Assembly (NCBI GenBank): GCA_022842185.1
Contig: JALHQB010000018.1
Span: 1 to 64,000 of the forward strand
Direction of reading: 5' to 3'
DNA: 64,000 bases
Source: Acetobacteraceae bacterium
GTDB taxonomy: Bacteria > Pseudomonadota > Alphaproteobacteria > Acetobacterales > Acetobacteraceae
A program made the position numbers and the translations under genes. The first letter of the stretch is position 1, and every line of letters starts with the position of its first letter. Below are positions 62,933 to 64,000 of this stretch, in pieces. The notes below the pieces were generated by a model that saw nothing but the letters and a program-made list of their open reading frames with translations, did no database searches and was not told where the DNA came from.

Positions 62933-62938
62933 ACGGCC

Positions 62939-62960
62939 CGCTGGCGCCAGGGGGCCAGCG
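62939..62960. terminator. Hairpin between convergent acyl-CoA dehydrogenase and aroC
   Basis: CGCTGGC (62939-62945) pairs with GCCAGCG (62954-62960), with a CTGGCGCCAG palindrome inside. It lies between two gene ends on opposite strands, so a shared terminator is likely. Confidence 0.45.
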
Positions 62961-62967
62961 AACGCGT

Positions 62968-64000
62968 TCAGTTCCGCGGCAGCCGTGCGACGGATGGCGC
63001 ATCCGGGTTCTGTGCCCGGTGCCGCAGCAGGTGGTCGGCCAGCACGATCGCCAGCATGGCTTCCCCGACCGGCACCGCACGAATGCCCACGCAGGGGTCG
63101 TGGCGGCCCTTGGTCTGCACCTCGACATCCCGGCCCTGCCGGTCCACCGCCGCGCGGGGGGTCAGGATGGAACTGGTGGGCTTCACCGCGAAGCGGGCGA
63201 CGACGGGCTGGCCGGTGCTGATGCCGCCGAGGATGCCGCCGGCGTGGTTGGACTGGAAGGCGACGGTGCCATCCGGGTTCATCCGCATCTCGTCGGCATT
63301 GCTGTCCCCCGTCAGCGACGCCGCTGCGAAGCCGTCGCCGATCTCCACGCCTTTCACGGCATTGATCGACATGAGCGCTGCGGCGAGGTCGGCATCGAGC
63401 TTGCCGTAGATCGGCGCGCCGAGGCCTGGCGGCAGGCCCTCGGCCGTCACTTCGATGACGGCGCCGACCGAATTGCCGGATTTGCGCAGGGCGAGCAATT
63501 GCTCCTCCCACCGCGTGGCGGCGGCGGGGTCGGGGCAGAAGAAGGGGTTGTCGTCCACGGTGGCCCAGTCCCAGGCCGCCCGGTCCACCGCATCGGCGCC
63601 GACCTGCACCAGCGCGCCGCGGATGCGCACATCGGGGCCGAGCACGCGGCGGGCGATCGCGCCGGCGGCGACGCGCATTGCGGTCTCCCGCGCCGAGGAC
63701 CGGCCACCGCCGCGATAGTCGCGGATGCCGTATTTCAGGTCGTAGGTGATATCGGCGTGGCCGGGACGGAAGCGTTCGGCGATCTCGGAATAGTCTTTCG
63801 ATCGCTGGTCGGTGTTGTCGATGTGCAGCGCGATCGGGGTGCCGGTGGTCTGGCCTTCGAAGACGCCGGACAGGATGCGGACCTGGTCGGCTTCCTGCCG
63901 TTGCGTCACGAATTTCGACTGGCCGGGACGGCGGCGGTCCAGGAAGGGCTGGATGTCGGCTTCGGACAGCGCCAGGCGCGGGGGGACGCCATCGACCACG
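62968..64000 (-). CDS. aroC: Chorismate synthase, N-terminus cut by the window edge
   Basis: The last step of the shikimate route: converts EPSP to chorismate using reduced FMN in the cytosol. Visible blocks: [20 protein letters not shown] near the N-terminus, [40 protein letters not shown] (FMN and substrate site), [39 protein letters not shown] and a C-terminal [18 protein letters not shown]. About 20 residues (the MSHNTFG-type start) are missing because the gene runs off the window. The C-terminus is complete. Confidence 0.95.
   Translation of the reverse strand, partial: VVDGVPPRLALSEADIQPFLDRRRPGQSKFVTQRQEADQVRILSGVFEGQTTGTPIALHIDNTDQRSKDYSEIAERFRPGHADITYDLKYGIRDYRGGGRSSARETAMRVAAGAIARRVLGPDVRIRGALVQVGADAVDRAAWDWATVDDNPFFCPDPAAATRWEEQLLALRKSGNSVGAVIEVTAEGLPPGLGAPIYGKLDADLAAALMSINAVKGVEIGDGFAAASLTGDSNADEMRMNPDGTVAFQSNHAGGILGGISTGQPVVARFAVKPTSSILTPRAAVDRQGRDVEVQTKGRHDPCVGIRAVPVGEAMLAIVLADHLLRHRAQNPDAPSVARLPRN

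Noticed and set aside
1..64000. CRISPR array or toxin-antitoxin pair
   Set aside because: No regularly spaced direct repeats and no recognisable toxin or antitoxin family anywhere in the window.

Overview
The window is GC-rich DNA from a metabolically versatile alphaproteobacterium. Three orphan tripartite-tricarboxylate receptors (TctC/Bug family), TRAP transporters, molybdenum hydroxylase subunits and many oxidoreductases in short operons suggest an Acetobacteraceae/Roseomonas-like organism. This placement is by gene style, not by a marker gene. Nearly every real gene has long open shadow frames, as expected at this GC content, so calls rest on protein motifs, start sites and overlaps.

Region 1 (1-9.2 kb): the tail of an IS66-type transposase, then a LysR regulator divergent from a one-strand cluster. 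The cluster holds two paralogous cupins, a cyclophilin-like secreted protein, an MFS transporter, an exported alpha/beta hydrolase, an exported tandem carboxymuconolactone-decarboxylase-fold protein, a tiny membrane ORF and an IorAB-type molybdenum hydroxylase. A cytochrome c broken by one frameshift follows. Region 2 (9.4-15.6 kb) is an efflux locus. A TetR regulator and a Bcr-type exporter on the minus strand diverge from an RND adaptor/pump pair, across a 49-bp near-palindrome carrying two face-to-face promoters.

Region 3 (15.6-23.5 kb) is an accessory island of lower coding density. It has a decayed DUF3489 gene, an AT-rich iteron-like repeat region, a primase/helicase, an AlpA-like regulator, a truncated IS630-type transposase and unknown genes. 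No integrase is visible.

Region 4 (23.5-49.6 kb) is mostly ordinary chromosome. It has a 2OG-Fe dioxygenase coupled to a LutA-like protein, Bug receptors, a SirB1-like protein, a DegT aminotransferase, a hydroxyacid dehydrogenase, a Crp/Fnr regulator and an ADP-forming acyl-CoA synthetase. It also has a CYTH protein, a family-5 binding protein paired with a dimethylformamidase-like large subunit, a serine-glyoxylate-type aminotransferase, a MoxR/CoxE pair, a CinA-like protein, an MFS exporter and an aldehyde dehydrogenase. A TPR lipoprotein follows, coupled to ispE, whose start appears to be CTG.

Region 5 (48.6-64 kb): a leuC-leuD-leuB-Bug operon with a long hairpin between leuD and leuB. 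Next is a sugar-acid cluster: an IlvD/Edd dehydratase divergent from a GntR regulator, a complete TRAP transporter, a uronate-dehydrogenase-like protein and an aldose epimerase. Two identical-arm operator palindromes tie this cluster into one likely GntR regulon. A flavin oxidase, an acyl-CoA dehydrogenase and the 3' part of chorismate synthase (aroC) close the window.
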